This document shows positions 25,669 through 32,913 of a DNA stretch of 40,111 nucleotides, piece by piece; within the stretch, counting starts at the first letter, position 1; every line of letters starts with the position of its first letter. The DNA lies in the NCBI GenBank assembly GCA_002418185.1, contig DIDN01000046.1:2208-42318 (forward strand). Reading direction: 5' to 3'. The DNA comes from Deltaproteobacteria bacterium UBA5799. Its GTDB lineage: Bacteria; Desulfobacterota; GWC2-55-46. Below the pieces are notes generated by a model. The model did no database searches and was not told where the DNA came from. It saw only the letters and a program-made list of their open reading frames with translations. A program made the position numbers and the translations under genes.

Positions 25669-25697
25669 ATTATATCACAGGCGGATGTGTGATTTCT
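25669..25697 (-). promoter_or_regulatory. Extended -10 promoter for copA
   Basis: On the minus strand TGA-TATAAT gives an extended -10 element (TATAAT at 25674-25669), with a poor -35 around 25697-25692. The predicted leader to the copA ATG is about 28 bases. A weak -35 with a good -10 fits an activator-controlled metal promoter, but no clear MerR-type dyad was seen. Confidence 0.5.
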
Positions 25698-25876
25698 AAG
25701 GGAGGGAGGGGCGCCCGCATACATTGTCGGGATTTTGCCGTTGTCCGGCCTGTTGGCCTGTGTTAATTTCATCCGGCCTGCAGTGAGTGCGGCGGACCGG
25801 CACTTTTTTTACGGAACGGCCCGGGGGTCCGGAATGACCGTGTATAATCAGGGAAGGCCTGGTTAATTTAGTTTTC

Positions 25877-26048
25877 TGTCATTCTGAGGGAGCGCAAGCG
25901 ACCGACAATTTTTGCAGGACAGCAAAAATTAAATGCCGAGCCTTAGGGCGAGGCAGCACGAAGGGTCGAGCCCAGGATGGGGCGAGATAAGTATTTGCAA
26001 CCATTTGCTTTTTCAAATACGAGATTTTTCGCTCCGCTCAGAATGACA
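25877..26048. repeat. 172-bp MITE-like element with terminal inverted repeats
   Basis: The ends are 12-base perfect inverted repeats, TGTCATTCTGAG (25877-25888) and CTCAGAATGACA (26037-26048), extended by imperfect pairing of AGCG-type bases. Inside are two further hairpins: TTTTTGC...GCAAAAA around 25909-25930 and GTATTTG...CAAATAC at 25991-26020. No coding frame is present. Dispersed elements with this kind of end are seen in many deltaproteobacterial and related genomes. The 240 bases between copA and the element show nothing else. Confidence 0.65.
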
Positions 26049-26112
26049 ACGTTTGCGAATCAATGACCTTTGTTGGATTGAATCATCCAATGCCGGTTCA
26101 AAAAGGAGAGAA

Positions 26113-26592
26113 ATGAGACCGAGAGACCACGTAATAGGCGGTATGGCGGGCGCGGCAGTACTATACCCTTTCATCGGAAAAGACAGCGTTATCTTCTTCG
26201 TGGCCTCGATACTCATAGACCTGGACCACTACCTGGACTTCCTCTGGCATAACCGCTTCACGGACTTCAGCATCAAAAGGATGTTCGCCTACCACGAGTG
26301 GCTCGGTAAACACCTTAAAACGCCGGGCATGCTGAGCCTCGCCATATTCCACACGGCGGAAGTCATTATCCCTCTTTTCCTTGTCTCATACTGGGCCGGC
26401 TCCGGCGCGCTCTTCGCGGTCTGGCTCGGGTTCGTCTTCCACATACTCATGGACGTATATTACCTCGCGGCGCAGGGCGTGCCGTTCCTCAGGGCGCACT
26501 CGTTCGTAGAGTTCTTTATAAGGAAAAGGATGCTGGTAAGAAAGGGGCTGGACCCGGCAGGGCTTTGCAGGGAGGCGTTGAGGAATATTTAG
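26113..26592 (+). CDS. Small membrane protein, YdjM-like hydrolase pattern
   Basis: 159 residues from ATG 26113, chosen for the AAGGAGAG site 3-10 bases upstream; the frame is open further back into the MITE-like repeat but that part is noncoding. About four hydrophobic segments are visible. Conserved-looking polar motifs inside or beside them are D-L-D-H-Y-L-D, F-H-T-A-E and F-H-I-L-M-D. This arrangement resembles membrane-bound metal-dependent hydrolases of the YdjM family, although length is shorter. Substrate unknown. It is flanked on both sides by repeats and converges on the second pilin gene. Confidence 0.6.
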   Translation: MRPRDHVIGGMAGAAVLYPFIGKDSVIFFVASILIDLDHYLDFLWHNRFTDFSIKRMFAYHEWLGKHLKTPGMLSLAIFHTAEVIIPLFLVSYWAGSGALFAVWLGFVFHILMDVYYLAAQGVPFLRAHSFVEFFIRKRMLVRKGLDPAGLCREALRNI

Positions 26593-26609
26593 AAATAACC
26601 GATGTGTTC

Positions 26610-26692
26610 GTCATTTCGAGCGGGGCTAACAATCTCTCTTTTGAAATGCAGGCCCTTTGAGGCTGCTTCGTCGTTTCACTCCTCGCAATGAG
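26610..26692. repeat. Degenerate second palindromic repeat
   Basis: GTCATTTCGAGC at 26610 and the region ending CTCCTCGCAATGAGC near 26692 resemble the eroded ends of the same broad type of element as 25877-26048 (GTCATT...GAG to CTC...AATGA). Pairing between the ends is poor, so the copy would be old. Confidence 0.35.
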
Positions 26693-26717
26693 CGCAATAC
26701 ATTATAATCCCCCTTCG

Positions 26718-26738
26718 TCCCCCTTTAGCAAAGGGGGA
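26718..26738. repeat. CCCCCTTT/AAAGGGGG palindrome, copy 1
   Basis: A 9-base perfect stem, TCCCCCTTT with AAAGGGGGA, encloses a 3-base loop. The same stem occurs at 29901-29920, and related C-rich palindromes occur in the 28043-28412 repeats. It lies just past the stop of the second pilin gene and could also act as a transcript end, though no T-run follows. Confidence 0.55.
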
Positions 26739-26758
26739 AAGTTTCATTTTGCCAGTCG

Positions 26759-27205
26759 TCAGCAGGAAGAGCCGTCAGCCCAGGTGCACTCTCCGTCCAT
26801 GGTCCTGGTAAGCGGGGATTTCCCTGCACCCGCCTTCGGGTTTGAGACCGTGACTACGAACGAAGAGTCTATCCCGGTCGCGCCTCCTGCGATGGAAAGG
26901 GTATTGCCGCTACTGACGAGTATCCTCCCGGTGCCTATGGCGACCGAAGCAGGCCCGGTGGTGTCGCCTATGGCAAGGTAGGTCTGGTTGTCGATGAAAT
27001 ACGCTTCCTCGTGGTTGCCGGCGTTCTTGGCGTCCGAGACCATGCCTGCCCTCGCGGCCCTCTGTGAGTAGGCCGACATCTGCGGCAGCGCGATTGCCGC
27101 GAGTATCGCTATTATCGCGACCACTATGAGGAGCTCGACCAGCGTGAACCCGCTGTCAGTTTCGCGTGTGGCCGTCATCTCGGTTTTATTGCCCGCAAGT
27201 GTCAT
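26759..27205 (-). CDS. Second type IV pilin-like protein
   Basis: 148 residues from ATG 27205; ATG 27178 is an equally possible start giving a 10-residue leader (M-T-A-T-R-E-T-D-S-G). The type IV prepilin site is clear: Gly followed by F-T-L-V-E with Glu5, then a hydrophobic helix 'LLIVVAIIAILAAIA'. The mature protein is about 129 residues and ends in a Cys pair (C-T-W-A-D-G-S-S-C), which may form the usual C-terminal disulfide loop. A segment 'SDAKNAGNHEEAYFIDNQTY' is typical of pilin and pseudopilin structures. It lies 116 bases downstream of pilA, after a terminator, so it may be expressed less or from its own promoter. It may be a minor or alternative pilin. Confidence 0.85.
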   Translation of the reverse strand: MTLAGNKTEMTATRETDSGFTLVELLIVVAIIAILAAIALPQMSAYSQRAARAGMVSDAKNAGNHEEAYFIDNQTYLAIGDTTGPASVAIGTGRILVSSGNTLSIAGGATGIDSSFVVTVSNPKAGAGKSPLTRTMDGECTWADGSSC

Positions 27206-27248
27206 TCGTTTGCCCGACCTGTAAAGCTTTTTTGATGTTTTAGGGGTC

Positions 27249-27289
27249 AAAAAAAGAGGGCCCTCTTTTTCAAGAAAGGCCCTCTTTTT
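27249..27289 (-). terminator. Terminator between the two pilin genes
   Basis: Read on the minus strand, AAAGAGGGCC (27287-27278) pairs with GGCCCTCTTT (27262-27253), followed by further T residues to 27249. It lies 33 bases after the pilA stop and should cut most pilA transcripts before the second pilin gene. Confidence 0.82.
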
Positions 27290-27321
27290 GTCAAACAAGC
27301 TGCTTCACCTCTGGGAAGCCG

Positions 27322-27720
27322 TTAGGGAGCGGCCTTGGTCAGCTCGCCGTCATCGCCGACTGCGGCCTCGTTGGTGTTGAGGCCCCAGGAAGCGTCGCCG
27401 GTTATGGTTATATCGAAGTCGTCGATAGCGGTGAAGACAACGCCGCAGGTCGTGCCGGCCGAGGGGTTGTAGCCCGCATTCTCAAGGTCGTCGCAGTCCA
27501 TCCCGGCCACGGCCGGGTTGTCAGCTATCACCGCCATGGCAGCCGAGTAGGCGTTCTTGGCGTCAGAGTTGAGCGTCGCCGCGTAGCCCCTCATCCTGTA
27601 AGCGGAGAACTGCGGGATTGCTATGGCCGCCAGGATGGCGATGATGGCCACGACTATCAGCAGCTCGACCAGCGTGAAGCCTTCCTCCCTTTTGATCCTG
27701 TTTGAAAATTTCTGCAGCAT
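27322..27720 (-). CDS. pilA: Major type IV pilin PilA
   Basis: 132 residues from ATG 27720, with AAAGGAGG 8 bases upstream. The leader is 14 residues ending K-R-E-E-G, cleaved by PilD before Phe1. Glu5 and the hydrophobic N-terminal helix follow. The segment 'AIPQFSAYRMRGY' places Phe24, Tyr27 and Tyr32 exactly as in Geobacter PilA. The mature protein is 118 residues, about twice the Geobacter length, with Cys62 and Cys78 likely forming a disulfide. Nine residues are aromatic (about 7.6 percent). It is the polymerised pilus subunit. A sigma-54 promoter and upstream enhancer-like sites sit before it, and pilR lies on the same strand 700 bases upstream. Confidence 0.93.
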   Translation of the reverse strand: MLQKFSNRIKREEGFTLVELLIVVAIIAILAAIAIPQFSAYRMRGYAATLNSDAKNAYSAAMAVIADNPAVAGMDCDDLENAGYNPSAGTTCGVVFTAIDDFDITITGDASWGLNTNEAAVGDDGELTKAAP

Positions 27721-27816
27721 TTTACTTCCTCCTTTCACTTGTTAAGTGACGTGTTTTTTACCTTTTCGGAACAAACCTGCCGGAACTTGAGCCGTTCTTC
27801 TTGATTAGTCTTGCAC

Positions 27817-27833
27817 TGCACATGGCGTGCCAA
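27817..27833 (-). promoter_or_regulatory. Sigma-54 promoter of pilA
   Basis: On the minus strand the sequence is TTGGCACG-CCAT-GTGCA. The -24 element (TTGGCACG) is consensus, and the -12 element GTGCA differs from TTGCA by one base, with the correct 4-base gap. Transcription would start near 27806, leaving a leader of about 86 bases. pilA genes are typically sigma-54 and PilR dependent. Confidence 0.88.
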
Positions 27834-27896
27834 AGAGAGAAACATTTAAAAATCAACTACTTGCAAAATACGCGTTATGCTGTGGCGAGCATGAGG

Positions 27897-27933
27897 TAAC
27901 AATTTTCGTCACTGGCGCTGACGTTTTTTGTCA
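27897..27933. promoter_or_regulatory. Two TGAC-N7-GTCA-like sites, probable PilR enhancer
   Basis: TGACGTTTTTTGTCA (27919-27933) and, on the minus strand, TGACGAAAATTGTTA (27911-27897) both fit TGAC-N7-GTYA. Their centres are 22 bases apart, two helical turns, on one DNA face. They lie about 90-125 bases upstream of the predicted sigma-54 start, the usual enhancer distance. PilR of other bacteria is reported to recognise TGTC-containing sites. The link to PilR here is inferred. Confidence 0.6.
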
Positions 27934-28042
27934 GGTTTTCAGTTCCACCACTCTTTCAAGAAGGGGACAGGGGAGATTATCTCGAAGGAATTTTTAAGAG
28001 CTACGGGTTGAATTTCCCCGACGCTTGTGCGTTCATCTAACT

Positions 28043-28180
28043 CCTCCCCCTTTGATGGGGGAGGCTGGGAGGGGGTGAGTGAAGATATCTTCACCCTCCC
28101 CTCTTATCCCCTCCCATCAAGGGAGGGGGGGTCGAAAGCTGCGCCGCTGCTTGCGGCTGCGTCATATTTCATTCATCCAG
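28043..28180. repeat. 138-bp direct repeat, copy A
   Basis: This is nearly identical to 28276-28412, with seven differences over 138 positions by hand alignment. The unit starts with a C5-T3/G5 palindrome, continues with GGGAGGGGGTGAGTGAAGAT pairing imperfectly with a C-rich complement, contains the perfect palindrome TGAAGATATCTTCA, and ends with the GCCGC-TGCTT-GCGGC hairpin and ATTCATCCAG. It could fold as one long structured RNA. No coding frame is convincing. Confidence 0.85.
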
Positions 28181-28184
28181 TCTC

Positions 28185-28233
28185 GTAGGGCGGGCAATGC
28201 CCGCCAGACGATGGTGGGCGGTGCCTACCCTAC
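28185..28233. repeat. Separate 49-bp inverted repeat between the copies
   Basis: GTAGGGCGGGCA at the left pairs with TGCCTACCCTAC at the right, with one bulge. Its interior (GCCCGCC, GGTGGGC) also pairs. This is a different palindrome family from the flanking 138-bp units, so two repeat types are nested here. Confidence 0.6.
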
Positions 28234-28275
28234 CCTGCTAACCCAGCCTGCAATCTGCGCGAGTCGTATTTGACC

Positions 28276-28412
28276 CCTCCCCCTTGATGGGGGAGGCTGG
28301 GAGGGGGTGAGTGAAGATATTTTCACCCTCCCTTCTTATCCCCTCCCATTAAGGGAGGGGGGGGCGAAAGCTGCGCCGCTGCTTGCGGCTGCATCATGTT
28401 TCATTCATCCAG
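28276..28412. repeat. 138-bp direct repeat, copy B
   Basis: This is the second copy of 28043-28180, 232 bases downstream. It differs mostly by C/T changes plus one deleted T. Copy B ends 26 bases from the pilR stop codon, so on the minus strand it is downstream of pilR and could act as a transcript-end structure. Confidence 0.85.
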
Positions 28413-28437
28413 AATCCCTGAAATTTTGAAAGGAGCA

Positions 28438-29844
28438 TCACTCCTCCTTGCCGTCGCCTATCGCGTATTTGTCGAGCTTGTACCTCATTGACCTGAACGA
28501 GAGCCCGAGGAGGCCGGCGGCCTTTTTCTTTACACCCCCCGCCTTTTTAAGGGCGTCCGCTATGATGGCCCTCTCGAAGTCCTCGACCGTCTTTTCAAGG
28601 TCCATGCCGTTCTCAGGCACGAGCGCCTGCCCTTCCCGGGGAGGCATAAGTGACTCAATCCCCGGCCTCTCGGCCATCACGTGCGCTGGAAGGCTTTCCA
28701 CGCGTATCTCAGCGCCCTCCTCGAGGGTGACGGCCCGCTCGACGATATTCTCGAGCTCCCTCACGTTCCCTGAATAGTCGTAGTCCATTAGCGCGCGCAT
28801 GGCGTCGGCGGAAAAGCCCTTTACCTCTCTTCCGAGCGCCTTGTTGTATTTTTCCATGAAATGCCGCGCAAGGTGAGGTATGTCCTCTTTCCGCTCACGG
28901 AGCGGCGGGGTGGATATCCTTATCACGTTGAGCCTGTAAAAGAGGTCTTCCCTGAACCGTCCCTCCCTCACCTCGGCCTCCACGTCCCTGTTCGAGGCGG
29001 CTATGAGGCGTATGTCGACGGTCCTGTCGGACGGGCCGCCGACAGGCCTGAAGCGCCTCTCCTGTATGAAGCGCAGGAGCTTGACCTGGAGATGGAGCGG
29101 GAGCTCCGTAATCTCGTCAAGGAACAGCGTCCCCCCGTCCGCCTGGCCGGCGAGCCCCTCCCTGTTGGCAACCGCCCCGGTAAAGGCTCCCTTCACGTGC
29201 CCGAATATCTCGCTTTCGAGGAGGTTCTCGGGGATAGCCCCGCAGTTCACCGCCACGAAAGGCCGGTCCTTCCTGTCGCTCTCCTCGTGTATGCCCCTTG
29301 CGACAAGCTCCTTGCCGGTGCCGCTCTCGCCGGTTATGAATACGTTTGCCCTGGTCCTGGCGACACTCATTATGAGAGAGTATATCTCGGCCATCCTGGT
29401 GCTCGTGCCGACGAGCTTTGAAAACCCGAGGCGCGTCTTGAGCTCGTTCTTCAGGATCCTGTTCTCGCGGGCGAGCTTCTTAAGCTCAAGCGCCTTCCTT
29501 ATCGTGAGCTTCACCTCGTCTATGTTGAAGGGCTTTATGAAATAGTCGTGCGCCCCGGCCTTCATGGCCTCTATGGCGGTCTCCACAGACGCGTAGGCCG
29601 TTATCATTATTACGAGCGCCTCGGGGTCCATCTCCTTCAATGCCCTCAGGAAATCCACCCCGCCCATGCCCGGCATCCTCACGTCCGAGATGACGAGGTC
29701 CGCCCCGCGCTCGCGTATCTCATCGAGCGCGAGGGCGGCGGAATCGGCCCCGACCGCGTCATACCCTTCCTTGCCGAGCATTATCTCGAGGAACTCCCTC
29801 ATGCTCTTCTCGTCGTCAACGATTACTATCCGGTGCCTGCCCAT
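28438..29844 (-). CDS. pilR: Sigma-54-dependent response regulator PilR
   Basis: 468 residues. The receiver domain has Asp54 as phosphoacceptor (I-S-D-V-R-M-P-G) and Lys in I-K-P-F. The AAA+ domain (about 140-375) has Walker A G-E-S-G-T-G-K-E, the sigma-54-contacting G-A-F-T-G-A loop, and Walker B 'GTLFLDEI'. A C-terminal Fis-type helix-turn-helix ends in 'AAGLLGLSFRSMRYKLDKY', which is characteristic of PilR. When phosphorylated by PilS it should activate the sigma-54 promoter of pilA at 27817. A short hairpin overlaps its stop codon. Confidence 0.95.
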   Translation of the reverse strand: MGRHRIVIVDDEKSMREFLEIMLGKEGYDAVGADSAALALDEIRERGADLVISDVRMPGMGGVDFLRALKEMDPEALVIMITAYASVETAIEAMKAGAHDYFIKPFNIDEVKLTIRKALELKKLARENRILKNELKTRLGFSKLVGTSTRMAEIYSLIMSVARTRANVFITGESGTGKELVARGIHEESDRKDRPFVAVNCGAIPENLLESEIFGHVKGAFTGAVANREGLAGQADGGTLFLDEITELPLHLQVKLLRFIQERRFRPVGGPSDRTVDIRLIAASNRDVEAEVREGRFREDLFYRLNVIRISTPPLRERKEDIPHLARHFMEKYNKALGREVKGFSADAMRALMDYDYSGNVRELENIVERAVTLEEGAEIRVESLPAHVMAERPGIESLMPPREGQALVPENGMDLEKTVEDFERAIIADALKKAGGVKKKAAGLLGLSFRSMRYKLDKYAIGDGKEE

Positions 29845-29900
29845 AACCCGTCCTGCGTCTCGTAGTCAAAAGGGGCGCTCAGAGCCGATCACTCGCCCCT

Positions 29901-29920
29901 TCCCCCTTTCCAAAGGGGGA
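29901..29920. repeat. CCCCCTTT/AAAGGGGG palindrome, copy 2
   Basis: TCCCCCTTT and AAAGGGGGA form a perfect 9-base stem with a 2-base loop, matching 26718-26738. It lies in the 162-base gap between pilS and pilR, where a small hairpin could reduce or stabilise read-through. Confidence 0.55.
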
Positions 29921-30006
29921 TTCATAAATGACCCTGATATAATTTCCCCTGCTCCTCTTTAGAAAAGAGTGGAAAAACTTTTCGGCAAAGTCCTCGGAGC
30001 GCCGCC

Positions 30007-31677
30007 CTAAACCCCCATCCCTTCCCTCTCAAGCGGCAGGAGTATCCTGAAGCTTGCGCCCCCGTTCTCTCCGCTTGATACTTCTATGGTGCCGTTATGG
30101 CTCTCTATTATCCTGTGCACTATGGCGAGGCCCAGCCCGGTGCCCCTTTCCCTTGTAGAGAAGAAGGGGTCGAATATCCTGGCGGCGTCCTCTGGCCTTA
30201 TGCCCCTGCCGGTGTCCGAAACGTTTATCTCGACGAAACCCGCGCCGCTCTCGTCCTGAAGCGCGCCCTCCGGCCATCGCCTTGCGGTCACGGTAAGCGT
30301 GCCGCCGCCCTCCATGGCGTGGAGCGCGTTGAGGAAGAGGTTCCAGAAGACCTGGCCGAGCTGCCTGTGGTCGCCAATGATGCTGAAGCGCCCGCTTATC
30401 ATCGGTTCAATCGTTACGTTCGAGGCCTCCGGGCAGTTACGGACGAGCCTCAACGTCTCGTCGATTACGGTCGAGAGGTCGACGGCATCCCTTTCAGCCT
30501 CCCTTGCGGGCCTGGCGAAGAGGAGGTAGTCGGTTATGAGGCTGTTGAGCCTGTCCGTCTCGGAGAGGATTATGTCCATGAGACGCCTGTTCTCGTTTTC
30601 CGCCGACTCGGCCCTGAGGAGCTGTATGGAGCCGCTTATCGAGGCGAGCGGGTTCCTTATCTCGTGTGCTATGCCTATCGAGACCTCTCCCAAGGCCTTC
30701 ATGCGCTCGTCCCTCCTGAGCGCCTCTTCCATGTGCTTGAGCCTCGTAAGGTCCTGGAAGATGATTATCCTTTCGACCTCCCCGCCCTGCCCCTGCGAGA
30801 TGGAGAAGCCCAGGTATATCTCCTCCCCGGTCTTTTTCCTGAACCTCTCCTCGAACCTCCTCCCGCCCTGCGCGGCAAGGTGGCCTTTTCTTATCATGCC
30901 GGGGAACACCTCCTCGACGTCCCTGTAATAGACGTCGCGGAGCGTATAGCCGGTGACGCTCTCCGCCTCGCGGTTGAAGGAGGTGATCCTCATCCTGTCG
31001 TCGAGCGTCATTATGCCGCTGGTTATGTTCTCTATTATCTGCCTGTTAAGCGCCTCGAGCCTCTCGTAGTCTATCTCCTTTTCCTCGAGCTCCCTTTCCA
31101 CCCTGGCCGCCCTCTCGGCGAGATAGCCCGTCAGGTAGGCCACGGTGAAAAAAGCCAGTATGTTCGTCGAGACCGTGACGAAGACGTACTTCCAGGGCGG
31201 GGCGAACGCGGGGGCCACGAGCTTATAGCCGGCCGGGAGCATACCGTAGAAGTCGAGGTCGATGAGCACGCCGTAGGCTATGCTCGATACCGATGCCGCG
31301 TAGAACCCCGCGCGCTTCCCGAGGAGTATGGCGGCCCCGATGACGATAAGCGGATAGAGCGCGTGCATGTAGCTCTCGGTGCCGCCGGTTATGTAGACGA
31401 CGAGCGTCGCGAGGGCCGTGTCGACCGTGAGCTGGGCGTAGGTGAAGAGCTTGAGGTTCCGGACCCGCCCCACGAGGAGCGCGTAGAGGATCGTAAGGAT
31501 CCCGACCGTTGCCGCGACGAAGTATAGCGGATAGAAGTTGAGGAGCGCGAAGGACGAGCCCCTGAGCTGAAACCAGGCGGTGACGCCCAGGAAGGCGAGC
31601 GCGAGCACCACCCTCAAGACCATCATGGCCAGGAGCCTGGCCCTCAGCGCTTCCCTCGGGTATTGCTGCGGCTGCAT
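30007..31677 (-). CDS. pilS: Sensor histidine kinase PilS
   Basis: 556 residues. The first 190 hold about six membrane segments in the arrangement typical of PilS. A PAS domain follows (about 215-320, 'LDDRMRITSFNREAESVTGY'). The kinase core has His338 in 'GIAHEIRNPLASISG', then N, G1 and G2 boxes ('NLFLNALHAMEGGG', D-T-G-R-G-I, G-T-G-L-G-L). It phosphorylates PilR. In Pseudomonas PilS senses pilin in the inner membrane. It begins 12 bases after the pilC stop, so it belongs to the same transcript. Confidence 0.94.
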   Translation of the reverse strand: MQPQQYPREALRARLLAMMVLRVVLALAFLGVTAWFQLRGSSFALLNFYPLYFVAATVGILTILYALLVGRVRNLKLFTYAQLTVDTALATLVVYITGGTESYMHALYPLIVIGAAILLGKRAGFYAASVSSIAYGVLIDLDFYGMLPAGYKLVAPAFAPPWKYVFVTVSTNILAFFTVAYLTGYLAERAARVERELEEKEIDYERLEALNRQIIENITSGIMTLDDRMRITSFNREAESVTGYTLRDVYYRDVEEVFPGMIRKGHLAAQGGRRFEERFRKKTGEEIYLGFSISQGQGGEVERIIIFQDLTRLKHMEEALRRDERMKALGEVSIGIAHEIRNPLASISGSIQLLRAESAENENRRLMDIILSETDRLNSLITDYLLFARPAREAERDAVDLSTVIDETLRLVRNCPEASNVTIEPMISGRFSIIGDHRQLGQVFWNLFLNALHAMEGGGTLTVTARRWPEGALQDESGAGFVEINVSDTGRGIRPEDAARIFDPFFSTRERGTGLGLAIVHRIIESHNGTIEVSSGENGGASFRILLPLEREGMGV

Positions 31678-31689
31678 CGCCCCGCCCGC

Positions 31690-32910
31690 TTAACTTCCCG
31701 CCGCGCCTGCTATCTGGAATATCGGCAGGTACAGCGCTATGACCAGGCCGCCGACCACTATACCGAGGAAGGCCATCAGGATCGGCTCGATGAGCGACGT
31801 AAGCGCCTCCACGGCCTGGTCCACCTCTTCCTCGTAGAAGTCCGCTATCTTCGAGAGCATGGCGTCGAGCGCGCCGGTGGACTCGCCGACGGCTATCATC
31901 TGCGTGACCATCCCCGGGAAGACCTTCGTCTCCATGAGGGGCTCGGCGAGCGTCTTGCCCTGGCTGAGGCTCGTCCTGGCCTTCATGACCGCCTCCTCGA
32001 TTATCACGTTCCCGGCGGTCTTGGAGACTATGTCGAGGCTTTCAAGTATGGGCACGCCGCTTGAGAGCATGGTGCCGAGCGTCCTCGTGAACCTCGCGAC
32101 CGCGGTCTTCCTTATGAGGTCGCCTATTACGGGGGCCTTGAGGAAGGCATGGTCCATGACCCTCCGGCCCCTGGGGGTCTTGTAGAGCCTGTTGAGCCCG
32201 AAGATTACGCCGCCTATCGCGCCGAGTATGATGTACCACGAGGACTGGAGCGACTTGCTCATCGCAACGACCATCTGCGTCGGAGCGGGCAGGGCCTGCC
32301 CGAAGCCGGCGAACATCTCCTCGAATATGGGGACGACCCACAGGAGGAGGCCGGCTACGACGAGGCAGGCGATGATGATGACCGCGACCGGGTACGTCAT
32401 GGCGCCCTTGATCTTGCCCTTGAGCTTCTCGGACTTCTCCATGAAGCCGGAGAGCCTGTTGAGTATGGTGTCGAGTATGCCGCCGACCTCGCCGGCGGCT
32501 ATGAGGTTTACGTAGAGGTCGTCAAAGACCTTGGGGTGCTTCCTGAGCGCGTCGGCGAAGGTGGAGCCGCCCTCTACGGAGGACTTGACCTCGAGGAGTA
32601 TCTTCTTGAACTCGTCGTTCTCCTGCTGGCTGGCGAGGATGTCGAGGCACTGCACCAGCGGCAGGCCCGCGTCTATCATTGTCGCGAACTGCCTGCTGAA
32701 TATGACGATGTCCTTCGTCTTGATGCCGCCGCCGAGGCCCGGGATCTTTATCTCCGAAAGCGAGCGCCTGGCCTTCTTGGGACCTACCGATGCCGGCACG
32801 ATCTGCTGGCGCCTGAGCGTTGCGGTCGCCTGCGCCACGCTGGCGGCCTCTATCTCGCCTTTTCTCGGCTCTCCTGCGAGCGTCTTTCCTGTGTAGACGA
32901 AAGTAGGCAT
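31690..32910 (-). CDS. pilC: Type IV pilus inner-membrane platform protein PilC
   Basis: 406 residues with two T2SSF/GspF-type repeats (about 70-190 and 270-395). Each carries a membrane segment, and a third spans near the repeat junction. Landmarks are 'FSRQFATMIDAGLPLVQCLDIL' shortened to its R-Q-x-A-T core, the second 'FTRTLGTMLSSGVPILESL', and 'VGESTGALDAML'. PilC transmits the motion of PilB and PilT to pilin in the inner membrane. The start codon is 3 bases from the pilT stop. Confidence 0.96.
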   Translation of the reverse strand: MPTFVYTGKTLAGEPRKGEIEAASVAQATATLRRQQIVPASVGPKKARRSLSEIKIPGLGGGIKTKDIVIFSRQFATMIDAGLPLVQCLDILASQQENDEFKKILLEVKSSVEGGSTFADALRKHPKVFDDLYVNLIAAGEVGGILDTILNRLSGFMEKSEKLKGKIKGAMTYPVAVIIIACLVVAGLLLWVVPIFEEMFAGFGQALPAPTQMVVAMSKSLQSSWYIILGAIGGVIFGLNRLYKTPRGRRVMDHAFLKAPVIGDLIRKTAVARFTRTLGTMLSSGVPILESLDIVSKTAGNVIIEEAVMKARTSLSQGKTLAEPLMETKVFPGMVTQMIAVGESTGALDAMLSKIADFYEEEVDQAVEALTSLIEPILMAFLGIVVGGLVIALYLPIFQIAGAAGS

Positions 32911-32913
32911 GGC

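Noticed and set aside
25635..25772. Upstream extension of copA by 46 residues
   Set aside because: It contains the promoter-like sequence; the ATG at 25634 directly precedes the first metal-binding domain and has a ribosome site.
28043..28412. CRISPR array
   Set aside because: There are only two copies of a 138-bp unit, far longer than CRISPR repeats, and no cas genes are in view.
30097..31527. Long open frame of 476 codons on the plus strand
   Set aside because: It is exactly opposite pilS, which has all kinase motifs. GC-rich codon use often leaves the opposite frame open; the translation is Arg/Glu/Val-rich with no domain.
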